A stretch of DNA of 64,000 bases from Agrobacterium sp. a22-2. Lineage in GTDB: Bacteria; Pseudomonadota; Alphaproteobacteria; Rhizobiales; Rhizobiaceae. Positions 9,037-17,316 of the stretch are shown here, piece after piece. Location of the stretch: contig NZ_JAAXMM010000008.1 in assembly GCF_012276985.1 (NCBI RefSeq), forward strand, positions 186,001-250,000. The letters are read 5' to 3'. Made by a program: the position numbers and the translations under genes. Under the pieces are notes generated by a model. That model did not search any database. It was not told where the DNA came from and worked only from the letters and a program-made list of their open reading frames with translations. Position 1 is the stretch's first letter, and the number at the start of each line of letters is the position of its first letter.

Positions 9037-9095
9037 TAAGACTTTGGTCTTACGACCAATCGTGGGCTTGGCACCTCGTGCGTTGAGACTAGTCT
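9037..9095. promoter_or_regulatory. Two palindromes upstream of the MFS transporter
   Basis: TAAGAC-TTTG-GTCTTA occupies 9037-9052 and the perfect palindrome AGACTAGTCT occupies 9086-9095, followed by another GTCTA. Both contain the AGAC/GTCT half-site, so they could be repeated binding sites for one regulator, or part of the leader RNA. The distance to the start codon is about 100-160 bases. Confidence 0.35.
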
Positions 9096-9197
9096 GTTTA
9101 GTCTACGTGGAGGAGAATGTGTCCTTGGGGAGCGGTACTACCGTCAAAGGCACTTACGGAGCCGATCGGAAGGTCGGCGAACAAGGAGGAGGAACAG

Positions 9198-10991
9198 ATG
9201 GCAGTAGCTGGGATGAATGCGGCGGATCGCTCGCGGCCCATGACGGGAGAGGAGCGGAAGGTCATTATGGCCTCGTCCGCCGGAACCATCTTTGAGTGGT
9301 ACGACTTTTATTTGTATGGTTCGCTGGCCGCTATCATCGGCGCGCAGTTTTTTACCGCCTTCCCCGAAGCCACCCGTAACGTGTTTGCGCTTCTGGCTTT
9401 TGCGGCAGGCTTCATCGTACGCCCGTTCGGCGCGCTGGTCTTTGGTGCCCTTGGTGACATCGTCGGCCGCAAATATACCTTCCTGATGACCATCCTCATC
9501 ATGGGCCTGTCGACGTTCCTCGTCGGTCTGCTGCCGTCCTACAGCAGTTGGGGCGCTGCGGCACCGATCATCCTGATCGGACTGCGCATGCTGCAAGGGC
9601 TGGCGCTCGGCGGCGAATACGGCGGTGCGGCGGTTTATGTGGCCGAACATGCTCCAGCCAACCAGCGCGGCTACTTCACCGCCTTCATCCAGACCACGGC
9701 GACCTTGGGCTTGCTGCTCTCGCTCATCGTGATCCTGTCCGTGCAAGGTTACGTGAACGCCAACTGGGCGCCGACGGCTGTCCTCGATGCGGCTGGTGCG
9801 GTTATCATGAACCCCGACGGCACTGAAAAGATGATCAAGGCCTTCGACCTGTGGGGCTGGCGCATTCCCTTCCTTGCCTCGATCGGCTTGCTGCTCGTCT
9901 CGCTCTACATCCGCTTGCAGATGAACGAATCGCCTGCCTTCAAGAAGATGAAGGAAGAAGGGGCTGCTTCCAAGGCGCCGCTGCGTGAAGCTTTCGGTAC
10001 CTGGAAGAACGGCAAGATCGCCCTGATCGCTCTGTTCGGCCTCGTCGCCGGTCAGGCCGTAGTCTGGTATTCGGGTCAGTTCTACGCCCTGTTCTTCATG
10101 CAGAATGTGATCAAGATCGACAGCTTCACCGCCAACGTTCTGGTGGCGTGGTCGCTGATCCTCGGGACCGGCGGCTTCCTGTTCTTCGGAGCGCTTTCGG
10201 ACCGCATCGGCCGCAAACCGGTCATTCTCGCAGGTTGCCTGATTGCGGCGCTGACCTACAATATTGTCTTCCCGCTGCTTACCAGGACGGCGAACCCGGC
10301 ACTCTATGCCGCGCACCAGACCCAGGTCACCGTCATCGCATCGCCGGATGACTGCTCGTTCCAGTTCAATCCGACCGGAACGGCAAAGTTCACCTCGTCC
10401 TGCGACATCGCCAAAGCGACACTCGCCCGGACATCGGTGAATTACACCACGGTCGAAGATCCCGCTGCAACGGTCGCCCAGATCAAGATCGGCGACACGG
10501 TCATCCCGGCCTATGACGCGGCTGCGCTGACCGGCGACGATCTCAAGAACACCACGGCGGCCTTCAACAAGGGCGTAAACGACGCGCTGACTGCAGCCGG
10601 CTATCCGCTGTCGGCAGCGGCGAACACCACCGTGGCCAAAGCCGCCAACTTCGTCGATATCTTCACGGCCCAGAAGATCACGGTCATCCTGATCCTGACC
10701 TATCTGATCCTGCTGGTGACGATGGTCTATGGTCCGATTGCCGCCATGCTGGTCGAACTGTTCCCGACCCGTATCCGCTATTCCGGCCTGTCGCTGCCTT
10801 ACCATATCGGCAACGGCTGGTTCGGCGGCCTGATGCCGGCAACGGCCTTTGCCATCTCGGCACAGTCCGGCAACGTCTATGGCGGCCTGTGGTACCCGAT
10901 CATCATTGCCGGTGCGACGGTGGTTATTGGGGCTATCTTTGTCCCGGGCAACACGCACAAGAAAGACATTTTCGCAGACGACGCAAAGTAA
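9198..10991 (+). CDS. MFS transporter, metabolite:H+ symporter (MHS) type, with large loop insertion
   Basis: A 597-residue secondary transporter of the MHS branch (ProP/ShiA/YhjE-like). Family signs are SSAGTIFEWYDFYLYGSLA at about 26-44, GDIVGRK in the 2-3 loop (86-92), RMLQGLALGGEYGGAA (130-145), WGWRIPF and GALSDRIGRKP (331-341). Between about 365 and 490, where most relatives have a short loop, there is a hydrophilic insertion of about 120 residues with two cysteines (C386, C402) that could form a disulfide outside the membrane. ATG 9198 follows AAGGAGGAGG. The gene stands alone and has its own terminator. The substrate is probably a carboxylate or a compatible solute; it cannot be read from sequence. 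Confidence 0.85.
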   Translation: MAVAGMNAADRSRPMTGEERKVIMASSAGTIFEWYDFYLYGSLAAIIGAQFFTAFPEATRNVFALLAFAAGFIVRPFGALVFGALGDIVGRKYTFLMTILIMGLSTFLVGLLPSYSSWGAAAPIILIGLRMLQGLALGGEYGGAAVYVAEHAPANQRGYFTAFIQTTATLGLLLSLIVILSVQGYVNANWAPTAVLDAAGAVIMNPDGTEKMIKAFDLWGWRIPFLASIGLLLVSLYIRLQMNESPAFKKMKEEGAASKAPLREAFGTWKNGKIALIALFGLVAGQAVVWYSGQFYALFFMQNVIKIDSFTANVLVAWSLILGTGGFLFFGALSDRIGRKPVILAGCLIAALTYNIVFPLLTRTANPALYAAHQTQVTVIASPDDCSFQFNPTGTAKFTSSCDIAKATLARTSVNYTTVEDPAATVAQIKIGDTVIPAYDAAALTGDDLKNTTAAFNKGVNDALTAAGYPLSAAANTTVAKAANFVDIFTAQKITVILILTYLILLVTMVYGPIAAMLVELFPTRIRYSGLSLPYHIGNGWFGGLMPATAFAISAQSGNVYGGLWYPIIIAGATVVIGAIFVPGNTHKKDIFADDAK

Positions 10992-10998
10992 TGTCGCG

Positions 10999-11030
10999 CA
11001 GGCTGGCCCTTTGGGCCAGCCTGTCCTTTT
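10999..11030 (+). terminator. Rho-independent terminator after the MFS gene
   Basis: An 11-bp perfect stem (10999-11009 with 11013-11023) encloses a three-base loop and is followed by TCCTTTT. It begins eight bases after the stop codon. Confidence 0.9.
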
Positions 11031-11556
11031 CCACCGGTCTGTCAGGGATCCGGATTTCCGTGGATCTTTTCGATCATCGAGCCGCGCTGGCCACCTTTTG
11101 CCTCCTCACCTCATCTGATGCGCACTCGTAGAAGCGTTAGGAGAGGGGTTGGTAGAGCCACCTCAGCAGGGGCTGCTCGAAACGGTTTGATCATTCTGCA
11201 ACCCGTTCAGCGGCAAATTGATCAGAGGCGCAAAAGATAGGCGCCGGTCGTATTCCCCTTTCAATCCATATAAGCCTGAAATTTCGTGATTGATCCGCGT
11301 CTTGATCGGCCACCCCGCTGATGGTGGCAGGGAGCTATTGTGTACGTGTATTCCGGCACGCCGGAAGATAAAGGCGACCGTCAGTTGTCAGGGGTCCGCG
11401 CTGGATTCGATAGTTCGGCTTGTCTCCTATGGCCGATGCCCATGCGCCGCGCTGATGTTCTGCGCGGCTATTGACAAGCTATATATGGAAAACGATATGT
11501 AGTTTTGTGCGAGGCACAATGACAAGACGGTATGATGACGGATCGGAAGTCGACCC
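11031..11556. other. Intergenic region upstream of the Rrf2 regulator
   Basis: No convincing gene in about 500 bases. The last 90 bases carry the promoter and likely operator of the Rrf2 gene. The remainder has only short unsupported frames. Confidence 0.5.
11471..11502 (+). promoter_or_regulatory. Predicted promoter and operator of the nsrR-like gene
   Basis: A perfect -35 hexamer TTGACA (11471-11476) is followed by an imperfect inverted repeat with 8-bp arms, CTATATAT (11479-11486) and ATATGTAG (11495-11502), 7 of 8 pairing, 8-bp spacer. The repeat covers the spacer and likely -10 region (GATATG, 11494-11499), so a bound Rrf2 dimer would block transcription. Autoregulation is inferred. Confidence 0.45.
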
Positions 11557-11985
11557 ATGCAATTGACGCGCTTTTCCGACTATGGCCTGCGCCTGATGAT
11601 GATGGCAGCCGCCAACCGGGATCGGTTGATTACCATAGAAGAAACCGCCAGGGTCTATGATATTTCCCGGGCCCATCTGATGAAGGTCGCGCAATTTCTC
11701 GTCAAACAAGGGTTCCTGACGACCGTTCGCGGCCGGTCCGGGGGCTTGAAGCTGGCGCGAGCACCTGAGGCGGTCAGGATCGGTGACCTGGTTCGTGCGA
11801 CAGAAACGGATTTCGTCATGGTCGAATGCATGGGTGGCGCAAACCAATGCCGGATCACGAAGGCATGCCGGTTGCGCGGCATCATAGGCGAGGCACTGGG
11901 GGCCTTTCTGGACGTGCTGGACCGCTATACGCTCGATGACCTCATGCTTCGCCCCGAAGATTTCGGCATTCGTCGGGCCGCCTAA
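11557..11985 (+). CDS. nsrR: Rrf2-family regulator, NsrR-like nitric-oxide sensor
   Basis: A 142-residue Rrf2 regulator starting MQLTRFSDYGLRLMM, which is close to NsrR. The winged helix spans about 1-80. Three cysteines, C91, C98 and C104, in VECMGGANQCRITKACRLRG match the pattern that holds the NO-sensitive iron-sulfur cluster in NsrR. It would repress genes for NO detoxification or denitrification until NO destroys the cluster. It lies beside nosR and the ferritin-like gene and is convergent with the latter. A palindrome overlapping its own promoter suggests autoregulation. IscR is unlikely, because the N-terminus and cysteine spacing fit NsrR better. Confidence 0.8.
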   Translation: MQLTRFSDYGLRLMMMAAANRDRLITIEETARVYDISRAHLMKVAQFLVKQGFLTTVRGRSGGLKLARAPEAVRIGDLVRATETDFVMVECMGGANQCRITKACRLRGIIGEALGAFLDVLDRYTLDDLMLRPEDFGIRRAA

Positions 11986-11991
11986 GGTATC

Positions 11992-12012
11992 CCGTATTGA
12001 AGTGGAATACGG
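11992..12012. terminator. Weak hairpin between convergent nsrR and ferritin-like genes
   Basis: CCGTATT (11992-11998) pairs with AATACGG (12006-12012) around a seven-base loop just after the nsrR stop codon. There is no T-tract, so its role as a terminator is uncertain. Confidence 0.35.
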
Positions 12013-12074
12013 CGCTCCCGCCGGAAGATATGGGGGCGCCCAAGCGGCGGATTTCGGCTGCCGAACCCATGTCT

Positions 12075-12911
12075 CTAAGCCCTGACGGCATGCAGGCAGG
12101 CGATCAGATCTCCCGCGCAGCCTTGGGCCCTCAGACGTGTGTCTTCATCGGTCTCCCGCTCGCCGAGGTCAAGATAACAGTCCAGCAGGAATTCACAGAG
12201 CGACAGGGGATTGTCGGCCATGCCCTCGGGTATGGCGTCAAGCGTCGGCAACGGTCCGAATGATCGTTCCTTTGCCGCAAGGCTTCGTGCCCGGGCGGAC
12301 TGTGCCAAGGCTTGCAGGCGGTCGTATTGGGCGCCTTTTGAGCGACCTGCACGTTCCTCGAGATGGTTCGCCAGGCGCAGTTCGAGTTGCGCGATGTCAC
12401 CTCGTGCCGCCATGGCCCCCGAGCGGCGCAAATCGTGAAATGCTTTCCGCCGCTCGCGGCGCAATGTCGCGACGTGCTCGAGCTCGTCCTTGGCCATTCG
12501 TTCCGCCGCATGGCGGATTTCATCCGAGGGAGCATGCGCTGAGACGTAGCTCCAGAAAACGAAGGCCCGTTCTTCGTTGCGGACTGCCATGGAAAAAGCC
12601 CGGTAGGAGGTGAGCAGCTCGGGCGCGACCAGCGCCGTGCCCTCATCGTCGAACAGAGGATCCGGCGGCCTCGAAAGCGGTGTCGACACCAGGTCCGCTT
12701 CGGTCAACCATTTGTTGACATTGCCCAGATGGCCGCGTTCCTCCTCGATCAGTGCTTCAAAGACGCGCTCAAGGTCCGGACGGTTCTCGTCGTGCATGCG
12801 CTCGGCAAGGGCAATGTAACCGACTATCGCGTCCTGCTCCATGGATCTGGCCAGCGACAGCAATTCGTTCATCGAGCCGATCATCCACGGCTCGCGCCTG
12901 ATATCGCCCAT
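12075..12911 (-). CDS. Ferritin-like diiron protein (rubrerythrin-type four-helix bundle)
   Basis: A 278-residue protein whose N-terminal 150 residues or so form a ferritin-like diiron bundle. Ligand-type residues are E25 in ARSMEQDAIVGY, E58xxH61 in EALIEEERGH, an E in NEERAF, and ExxH in AKDELEHVATL. No rubredoxin-type CxxC pair is present, so this is the bundle only plus a C-terminal helical region. The ATG at 12911 is chosen over the adjacent one at 12914 because AAGGGA is better spaced. It diverges from nosR with a perfect FNR-type box between them, so it is probably induced by low oxygen along with nos. Possible roles are peroxide or NO detoxification, or iron handling; the sequence does not decide. 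Confidence 0.7.
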   Translation of the reverse strand: MGDIRREPWMIGSMNELLSLARSMEQDAIVGYIALAERMHDENRPDLERVFEALIEEERGHLGNVNKWLTEADLVSTPLSRPPDPLFDDEGTALVAPELLTSYRAFSMAVRNEERAFVFWSYVSAHAPSDEIRHAAERMAKDELEHVATLRRERRKAFHDLRRSGAMAARGDIAQLELRLANHLEERAGRSKGAQYDRLQALAQSARARSLAAKERSFGPLPTLDAIPEGMADNPLSLCEFLLDCYLDLGERETDEDTRLRAQGCAGDLIACLHAVRA

Positions 12912-12978
12912 CATCGTTCCCTTTCGGCATTCAGCCACGCTTTGCCAACCAAATGGCCAGAGGTTCATCTGATCGCAA

Positions 12979-12990
12979 AAGATACATCTT
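12979..12990. promoter_or_regulatory. Candidate NsrR-like half-site palindrome
   Basis: AAGAT-AC-ATCTT lies 10 bases from the FNR-type box, between nosR and the ferritin-like gene. It resembles the AAGATGCATTT-like element of NsrR operators. With an nsrR-like gene one gene away, control by NO is plausible but unproven. Confidence 0.35.
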
Positions 12991-12996
12991 TTATAT

Positions 12997-13010
12997 TTGA
13001 TTTAGATCAA
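12997..13010. promoter_or_regulatory. FNR/FixK/DNR-type box in the nosR promoter
   Basis: TTGATTTAGATCAA is a perfect match to TTGAT-N4-ATCAA, the binding site of CRP/FNR-family anaerobic regulators (FixK, NnrR, DNR in alphaproteobacteria). Its centre is about 75 bases before the nosR ATG, and it is also upstream of the divergent ferritin-like gene. Confidence 0.85.
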
Positions 13011-13077
13011 AGAGTTTATGCGAATGGCTTCCTAAACATGGTATTAGGGCACTTACAAAGCAGAAAAAGACTAGGCC

Positions 13078-15369
13078 ATGCCGATGAGAACATTCTTCAC
13101 GCTGCGCATTCCGATCATTCTTGCTTGTTTTCTTGCCCTGTTTTTCTCCTTGACCAATGCTCCCGAAAGCCACGCTGCCGGGCAGCTTTCGACGTATCTC
13201 GCCAAAGTGCAGCCGGCCGAGCTTTTCGAAGGTGCCGACCGCTTCGGAGAGATCGCCGGCGAACCGCCGCTGGCACCGGTGTTTCGTGGCCAGGAGCTTC
13301 TGGGATATGCCTATCTCAATTCCGACGTCACCAGTTCCGTCGGCTATTCCGGCAAACCGATCCGCATCGTCGTCGGCATCGACAGCAAGGGTGTCGTGCG
13401 TGGCCTCAAGCTGGTCGAGCACAAGGAGCCGATCGTCCTGATCGGCATCCCGGAAGCCAAAGTCGTCGCGTCCCTCAATGCCATCATCGGCAAGGACATG
13501 GGGCGCGTCGCGGCAGGTACCGACCGGCAACCGCAGATCGATATCGTCAGTGGCGCCACGGTGACCGTTCTGGTCATGGGCGACAGCGTGGTGCGGTCGG
13601 CCGTCAAGCTGATCCGCAGCAACCGGTTGGGTGCCGTAACAGGACCCGTTGCGGCAGCCGTGACCGAACTGCGCAAGCTCGATCCGTCGAAGGTCGGCGC
13701 CAGCGACTGGGAAACGCTGGTCGGCGACGGCTCTATCCGCAGCCTGCGCCTGAATGTCGGCGAGGTGTCGGACGCATTCCGGCAGGCAGGACAGCGGATT
13801 GCGGCGGACAGGCCGGAAAGCCACAGGCCGGATGACCGTTTCATCGATCTGTACGTCGCGCCGGTCAGCGTCCCGCGGATAGGCGAGAGCCTGCTCGGCA
13901 AGGCCGGCTATGACCGCCTGGTCGGCAAGATGAAAGCCGGGCAATCCGCCATCCTCGTTGCCGGAGAGGGTGCCTATTCCTTCAAGGGTTCGGGTTATGT
14001 GCGCGGCGGCATCTTCGACCGCATCGAATTGATCCAGGACGGGCAAGGTGTGCGCTTCCGCGACCGGGACCATACGAGACTACCGACACTTGCCGCGGCG
14101 GGCGCACCGCGACTTCGCGAAATCGCCCTATTCGTCGTGCCAGGCGAGTTCACCTTCGATGTGACCCAATCCTGGGAACTGCAGCTGCTGGTTCAGCGCG
14201 GTGCCGGCGGCCGGGAGAAGGCCGTCCTTCCCTACAATCTCGACTACACGCTGCCGGATCAGTACGTCACCATAGAAAAGGTGGCGCAGGCCGCCGTTGC
14301 ACCGGTTCCCGCTCCAGACATTGTGCCTTCGGCACCGGGCGACGCGCTCTCCGCCCAACAGATTGCCGACGAACAGCCGCTATGGATGAAGATGTGGCAG
14401 ATGAACCGCATCAACATCGCCATCACCATTGCCGCGCTGCTTGTGCTGACCGCAATCTTCTTCTTCCAGGACTGGCTCGTCAAACGGCCTGTGATGTTCG
14501 GCTGGATCCGGCGCGGCTATCTGCTCTTCACGCTGGTCTGGCTCGGCTGGTATGCCAATGCCCAGTTGTCCGTGGTCAACGTCCTGACATTCGTCAATTC
14601 GCTGATCACCGGGTTCAACTGGGAATTCTTCCTGTCCGCGCCGCTGGTCTTCATCCTGTGGGCGGCGGTGGCTGCAGGCCTGCTGTTCTGGGGTCGTGGT
14701 CCCTTCTGCGGCTGGCTATGTCCCTTCGGCGCCCTTCAGGAACTCACCAACACCATCGCCCAGTGGTGCAAGGTGCCGCAGATTCGTCTTCCCTGGGGCC
14801 TGCACGAACGGCTGTGGCCGATCAAATACATCATCTTCCTCGGGCTCTTCGGGCTGTCGTTCTATTCGCTGGCGCTGGCCGAGATGTTCTCCGAAGTCGA
14901 GCCTTTCAAGACCGCGATCGTGCTCAAATTCGCCCGCGAATGGCCGTTCGTGATCTTCGCCCTCACCATGCTTTCCGCCGGGTTGTTCATCGAGCGCTTC
15001 TATTGCCGCTACCTCTGCCCGCTGGGCGCCGCGCTCGCCATCCCCGGCCGCATCCGCATGTTCGAATGGCTGAAGCGCTACCCCGAATGCGGAACGCCCT
15101 GCCAGCGCTGTGCCAAGGAATGTCCCGTGCAGTCGATCCATCCCGAAGGGCAGATCAACGTCAACGAATGCATCTACTGCATGCACTGTCAGGAACTCTA
15201 CCACGACGACCACCGCTGTCCGCACATGATCCAGGTGCGGCTGAAGCGGGAAAAATTCATGGCGCTTTCGACGCCGGCGTCGCGCGGTGAAGCCCCGGCA
15301 AGAACCATCATTACCCACAACGGCGCTCCCATCGGAAATGCCGAGGGAACGCCGGGCAATCCAGCCTGA
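13078..15369 (+). CDS. nosR: NosR, membrane flavo-iron-sulfur protein for N2O reduction
   Basis: NosR passes electrons from the quinol pool to, and helps mature, N2O reductase, and is needed for nos expression. The 763-residue protein has an N-terminal signal/anchor segment (about 8-27), a periplasmic FMN-binding domain with the covalent-flavin motif SGATVT (158-163), and several membrane helices from about 445. CGWLCP and CRYLCP lie between the helices, followed by a C-terminal ferredoxin-like region with CQRCAKECP and CIYCMHCQ...CPH that holds two [4Fe-4S] clusters. It starts the nos operon. NosX (below) would load the flavin. All expected motifs are intact. Confidence 0.97.
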   Translation: MPMRTFFTLRIPIILACFLALFFSLTNAPESHAAGQLSTYLAKVQPAELFEGADRFGEIAGEPPLAPVFRGQELLGYAYLNSDVTSSVGYSGKPIRIVVGIDSKGVVRGLKLVEHKEPIVLIGIPEAKVVASLNAIIGKDMGRVAAGTDRQPQIDIVSGATVTVLVMGDSVVRSAVKLIRSNRLGAVTGPVAAAVTELRKLDPSKVGASDWETLVGDGSIRSLRLNVGEVSDAFRQAGQRIAADRPESHRPDDRFIDLYVAPVSVPRIGESLLGKAGYDRLVGKMKAGQSAILVAGEGAYSFKGSGYVRGGIFDRIELIQDGQGVRFRDRDHTRLPTLAAAGAPRLREIALFVVPGEFTFDVTQSWELQLLVQRGAGGREKAVLPYNLDYTLPDQYVTIEKVAQAAVAPVPAPDIVPSAPGDALSAQQIADEQPLWMKMWQMNRINIAITIAALLVLTAIFFFQDWLVKRPVMFGWIRRGYLLFTLVWLGWYANAQLSVVNVLTFVNSLITGFNWEFFLSAPLVFILWAAVAAGLLFWGRGPFCGWLCPFGALQELTNTIAQWCKVPQIRLPWGLHERLWPIKYIIFLGLFGLSFYSLALAEMFSEVEPFKTAIVLKFAREWPFVIFALTMLSAGLFIERFYCRYLCPLGAALAIPGRIRMFEWLKRYPECGTPCQRCAKECPVQSIHPEGQINVNECIYCMHCQELYHDDHRCPHMIQVRLKREKFMALSTPASRGEAPARTIITHNGAPIGNAEGTPGNPA

Positions 15370-15393
15370 TCAATCAGCCAAGGAGAGGACATT

Positions 15394-17316
15394 ATGTCAA
15401 AACAAGAGAACGAGATGCGCCTGAACAGGCGCCAGATCCTGGGGTCCACGGCATTCGTGGCGGCCGCGGGCGCAGTGAGCGTAACCGGTGCACTGACCCT
15501 GACCGGTGGTAGCGCGACACCCGCTGCAGCGCAGGACTCCGCCTCCGGCCAGAGCTACGAGGTGAAGCCTGGTGAACTCGACGAATACTATACCTTCTTT
15601 TCGAGCGGCCAGAGCGGCGAGGTCCGCATTGTCGGGATACCGTCGATGCGCGAGCTGATGCGTATCCCGGTCTTCAACCGGTGCAGTGCCACGGGCTGGG
15701 GTCAGACCAACGAGAGCCGCAAGATCATGACGGAAGGCATGCTGCCCGAAACCATCGAGTTCCTGAACGAACAGGGTGGCGTCTATCTGAACGGCGACCT
15801 CCACCACCCCCATCCGTCGTTTACGGACGGCACCTATGACGGACGCTACCTCTATGCAAACGACAAGGCCAATACCCGCGTTTGCCGCATCCGCCTTGAT
15901 GTCATGAAGTGCGACAAGATCATCCAGCTGCCAAACCAGCACACGGTGCACGGCCTGCGCGTCCAGAAATATCCCAAGACCGGCTATGTCTTCTGCAACG
16001 GCGAGGATGGCGTTCCGATCCCCAATGACGGCAAAATCCTCGACGATCCCAAGCAGTATCGCTCGATCTTCACCGCCCTTGACGGCGAAACCATGAAGGT
16101 CGCCTGGCAGGTCATGGTTGACGGCAACCTCGACAATGTCGACGCCGACTATCAGGGCAAATACTGCTTTGCCACCTGCTACAATTCCGAAAACGGCGTC
16201 AATCTCGAACAGATGATGGCGAAGGAACAGGATTGGGTCGTCATCTTCAACATCAAGCGTATCGAGGAAGCCGTCGCCAAGGGCGAGTTCAAGGAAATGG
16301 GCGGCGTGCCGGTGGTCGATGGCCGCAACGGCTCATCCTTTACCCGTTACGTTCCCGTCTCCAATGGCCCGCACGGCATGAATACTGCTCCGGACGGCAT
16401 CCACGTTGTTGCAGCCGGCAAGCTCTCGCCGACGGTTACGGTCTTCGACGTGCGCAAGTTCGACGACCTGTTCGATGACAAGATCAAGCCACGCGACACC
16501 GTCGTTGCCGAACCCGAGCTGGGTCTCGGACCCTTGCACACCGCCTATGACGGCAAGGGCAATGCCTATACGACGCTGTTCCTCGACAGCCAGATCTGCA
16601 AATGGAATATCGAGGATGCCAAGCGGGCCTTTGCCGGTGAAAAGGTCGATCCGATCCGCCAGAAGATCGATGTTCACTATCAGCCCGGCCACAACCACAC
16701 CTCCATGGGTCAGACCAAGGAAGCGGATGGCAAATGGCTGATCTCGCTGAACAAGTTCTCCAAGGACCGCTATCTCAACGTTGGTCCTCTGAAGCCGGAA
16801 AGCGATCAGCTGATCGATATCTCCGGCGAGGAAATGGTGCTCGTTCACGACAATCCGACCTTTGCGGAACCCCATGACGCGACGATCGTGCATGCCTCGA
16901 AGATCAACCCCGTGCATGTCTGGAGCCGCGAAGACCCGTTCTTCGCCGATGCCGTGGCCCAGGCGAAAATCGACGGCGTGGACCTGATGGCAGACAGCAC
17001 CGTCATTCGCGACGGCAACAAGGTGCGGGTCTATATGACCTCGGCAGCACCCGCTTTCGGTCTGGAAAGCTTCAACGTCAAGCAGGGCGATGACGTCACC
17101 GTCTACGTGACGAACATCGATGAAGTGGAAGACCTGACCCATGGCTTTGCCATCGTCAACTACGGCATCAACATGGAAGTGGCGCCGCAGGCAACGGCCT
17201 CGGTCACCTTCAAGGCCAGCAGAGCGGGTGTCTACTGGTATTATTGCTCCTGGTTCTGCCATGCCATGCACATGGAGATGAAGGGCCGCATGCTCGTCGA
17301 GCCCAAGGCTGTGTGA
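15394..17316 (+). CDS. nosZ: Nitrous-oxide reductase NosZ (clade I, Tat-exported)
   Basis: Periplasmic copper enzyme reducing N2O to N2. The N-terminus has a twin-arginine signal, [20 protein letters not shown], with the predicted cleavage after about AAAQ, which marks clade I. The beta-propeller carries CuZ histidines in DLHHPH, QHTVHG, GPHGMN, GHNHTS and EPHD. The C-terminal cupredoxin has the CuA motif C618-x3-C622-x3-H626-x2-M629. It is 640 aa, full length for the family. AAGGAGAGG precedes the ATG by a good distance. Its stop codon overlaps the nosD start (TGATG). Confidence 0.98.
   Translation: MSKQENEMRLNRRQILGSTAFVAAAGAVSVTGALTLTGGSATPAAAQDSASGQSYEVKPGELDEYYTFFSSGQSGEVRIVGIPSMRELMRIPVFNRCSATGWGQTNESRKIMTEGMLPETIEFLNEQGGVYLNGDLHHPHPSFTDGTYDGRYLYANDKANTRVCRIRLDVMKCDKIIQLPNQHTVHGLRVQKYPKTGYVFCNGEDGVPIPNDGKILDDPKQYRSIFTALDGETMKVAWQVMVDGNLDNVDADYQGKYCFATCYNSENGVNLEQMMAKEQDWVVIFNIKRIEEAVAKGEFKEMGGVPVVDGRNGSSFTRYVPVSNGPHGMNTAPDGIHVVAAGKLSPTVTVFDVRKFDDLFDDKIKPRDTVVAEPELGLGPLHTAYDGKGNAYTTLFLDSQICKWNIEDAKRAFAGEKVDPIRQKIDVHYQPGHNHTSMGQTKEADGKWLISLNKFSKDRYLNVGPLKPESDQLIDISGEEMVLVHDNPTFAEPHDATIVHASKINPVHVWSREDPFFADAVAQAKIDGVDLMADSTVIRDGNKVRVYMTSAAPAFGLESFNVKQGDDVTVYVTNIDEVEDLTHGFAIVNYGINMEVAPQATASVTFKASRAGVYWYYCSWFCHAMHMEMKGRMLVEPKAV

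Larger units (their letters stand above)
8554..9197. other. Intergenic region upstream of the MFS transporter
   Basis: No convincing gene. It contains a possible IS3-type terminal remnant near 8731-8775 and, closer to the transporter, two short palindromes (9037-9052 and 9086-9095). The last 15 bases are a purine-rich ribosome-binding site, AAGGAGGAGG. The long leader suggests regulated expression of the transporter. Confidence 0.5.

Noticed and set aside
9144..10958. Long minus-strand frame opposite the MFS transporter
   Set aside because: It mirrors the real transporter gene and has no motif. GC-rich genes often leave open antisense frames.
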